Below are positions 29,940 through 30,538 of a stretch of 30,538 bases of DNA, piece by piece (within the stretch, counting starts at the first letter, position 1; each line of letters begins with the position of its first letter). The stretch is from Bacteroidales bacterium UBA3764 (GTDB lineage: Bacteria; Bacteroidota; Bacteroidia; Bacteroidales; UBA932): NCBI GenBank assembly GCA_002371115.1, contig DFFY01000069.1, positions 2,699 to 33,236 of the forward strand, written 5' to 3'. The notes under the pieces were generated by a model that made no database searches, was not told the origin of the DNA, and worked only from the letters and a program-made list of their open reading frames with translations. A program made the position numbers and the translations under genes.

Positions 29940-30538
29940 TCGTGGTGTCCTCCTATCTGCCTGTTGCGGTCGCGGGTGGTGGCGCCATCCTCAAAATTCA
30001 TCCCTTTGAGGATGGCGTTCTTACCAAATTTCCGCCGTATCTCCAGGATGGCCTCCTGCTGCCTGCGCTCACGGGACGTATCCACCGGTTCCTCGAACAG
30101 ACTTAGCTGTCGGCCCTCTACATCCTCTTCTTTCTTGACGATGGCCGCCACCACATAAATCCGCCGGACGCAGAGCTTCTTATCAATAATTCTGTCGAAG
30201 AGTTCCATGGCGCTTTTGAGCAAAATGGAGGTGGCCGACGTGGCAAAAGGCAGGTTAATGGAACCGTGCGCCGGCTTGGGTGTGGGGCGGCCGTACCAGT
30301 CCTGCACCATCGGCCCGTTTCCCTTGCCGGCCTCATAGCCGATATGCAGCACCAACTGCGTGGTAACCAGGCGTTTTTCCACCAAATCCAGCGACAGGGA
30401 ATCCGTCATTTCGCGCACGATGAGGCGCGCCTTCTCGTACGGATACGGCTCCATGAGCACCTGTCCGCTGGAAAGGCTGCTGGCGCTGGGCCGATAGGAC
30501 TTGATATCGGCCATGGTGCAGGGCTCCCAGCCCCAGGC
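29936..30538 (-). CDS. Y-family DNA polymerase (UmuC/UvrX/DinB-like), C-terminal part
   Basis: The gene enters from beyond the right edge; about 200 C-terminal residues are visible of roughly 420. The visible part starts AWGWEPCTMADIKSYRPSA and runs through the little-finger (polyphosphate-wrapping) region SLSSGQVLMEPYPYEKARLI, then LVTTQLVLHIGYE, YGRPTPKPAHGSINLP and LCVRRIYVVAAIV, which mark UmuC-type translesion polymerases. The SQLSLFEEP-like sequence RQLSLFEEPVD near residue 145 of the fragment is a likely beta-clamp-binding peptide. The catalytic palm and the promoter lie outside the window, so SOS control cannot be checked here. The stop overlaps the YolD-like start. Confidence 0.88.
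   Translation of the reverse strand, partial: AWGWEPCTMADIKSYRPSASSLSSGQVLMEPYPYEKARLIVREMTDSLSLDLVEKRLVTTQLVLHIGYEAGKGNGPMVQDWYGRPTPKPAHGSINLPFATSATSILLKSAMELFDRIIDKKLCVRRIYVVAAIVKKEEDVEGRQLSLFEEPVDTSRERRQQEAILEIRRKFGKNAILKGMNFEDGATTRDRNRQIGGHHE

Noticed and set aside
1..30538. tRNA, rRNA, CRISPR array, transposase or integrase
   Set aside because: All intergenic spaces were read on both strands; none shows a cloverleaf, regular spaced repeats, or mobile-element coding sequence.

Overview
The window looks like chromosomal DNA from a member of the order Bacteroidales, probably a gut or rumen lineage; the family cannot be fixed from the sequence alone. The signs are a TatA/TatC pair without TatB, a lipoprotein-type TamA homologue (TamL), a PPi-type phosphofructokinase, a GIN-domain (DUF2807) secreted protein, many short lipoproteins, weak Shine-Dalgarno sites, and repeated matches to the Bacteroidetes promoter form (-7 TAnnTTTG with -33 TTTG about 20 nt upstream). 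Genes are dense, often with ATGA or TAATG stop/start overlaps. No rRNA, tRNA, CRISPR array or recognisable insertion sequence was seen.

Layout. 1-6549 (+): a tight run of valS (3' part), a YbgC-type thioesterase, tatA, tatC, an ABC-F ATPase, a DUF2807 protein and an M19 dipeptidase. 6541-8821 (-): an XRE regulator, a shortened dihydroorotate-dehydrogenase-like protein and cinA, apparently one operon behind a good promoter. 8822-9324: an AT-rich gap of about 500 nt with an imperfect inverted repeat. 9325-11733 (+): a long queA-family gene and a PlsC-like acyltransferase. 11717-12673 (-): a Na+/Ca2+ antiporter. 12742-15416 (+): a small lipoprotein coupled to a secreted M6 metalloprotease. 15413-16822 (-): a RlmD-type rRNA methyltransferase. 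17040-18852 (+): an outer-membrane-type protein and a lipoprotein, closed by a strong terminator. 18960-21408 (+): a GNAT protein and rarA. 21409-21507: a cluster of GC-rich hairpins. 21506-23704 (-): tamL. 23769-25945 (+): an arginine-decarboxylase-like enzyme and a SpoU rRNA methyltransferase, separated only by a dispersed-type repeat. 25967-28619 (-): a PPi-dependent phosphofructokinase followed by a cytoplasmic GH13 amylase. 28725-30538 (-): a Y-family DNA polymerase (3' part), a 55-residue YolD-like partner, a YefM-type antitoxin, and an unusual YoeB-like protein fused to a second domain.

Most of the window is housekeeping: translation, RNA modification, Tat export, envelope assembly, glycolysis. 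The least ordinary part is the right end. There a mutagenic-polymerase pair lies directly upstream of a toxin-antitoxin operon whose 'toxin' seems to have lost its catalytic residues and gained a C-terminal domain of about 150 residues. Also notable are the shortened PyrD-like protein, the repeat that supplies the spoU start codon, and a terminator whose T tract may double as a promoter element.
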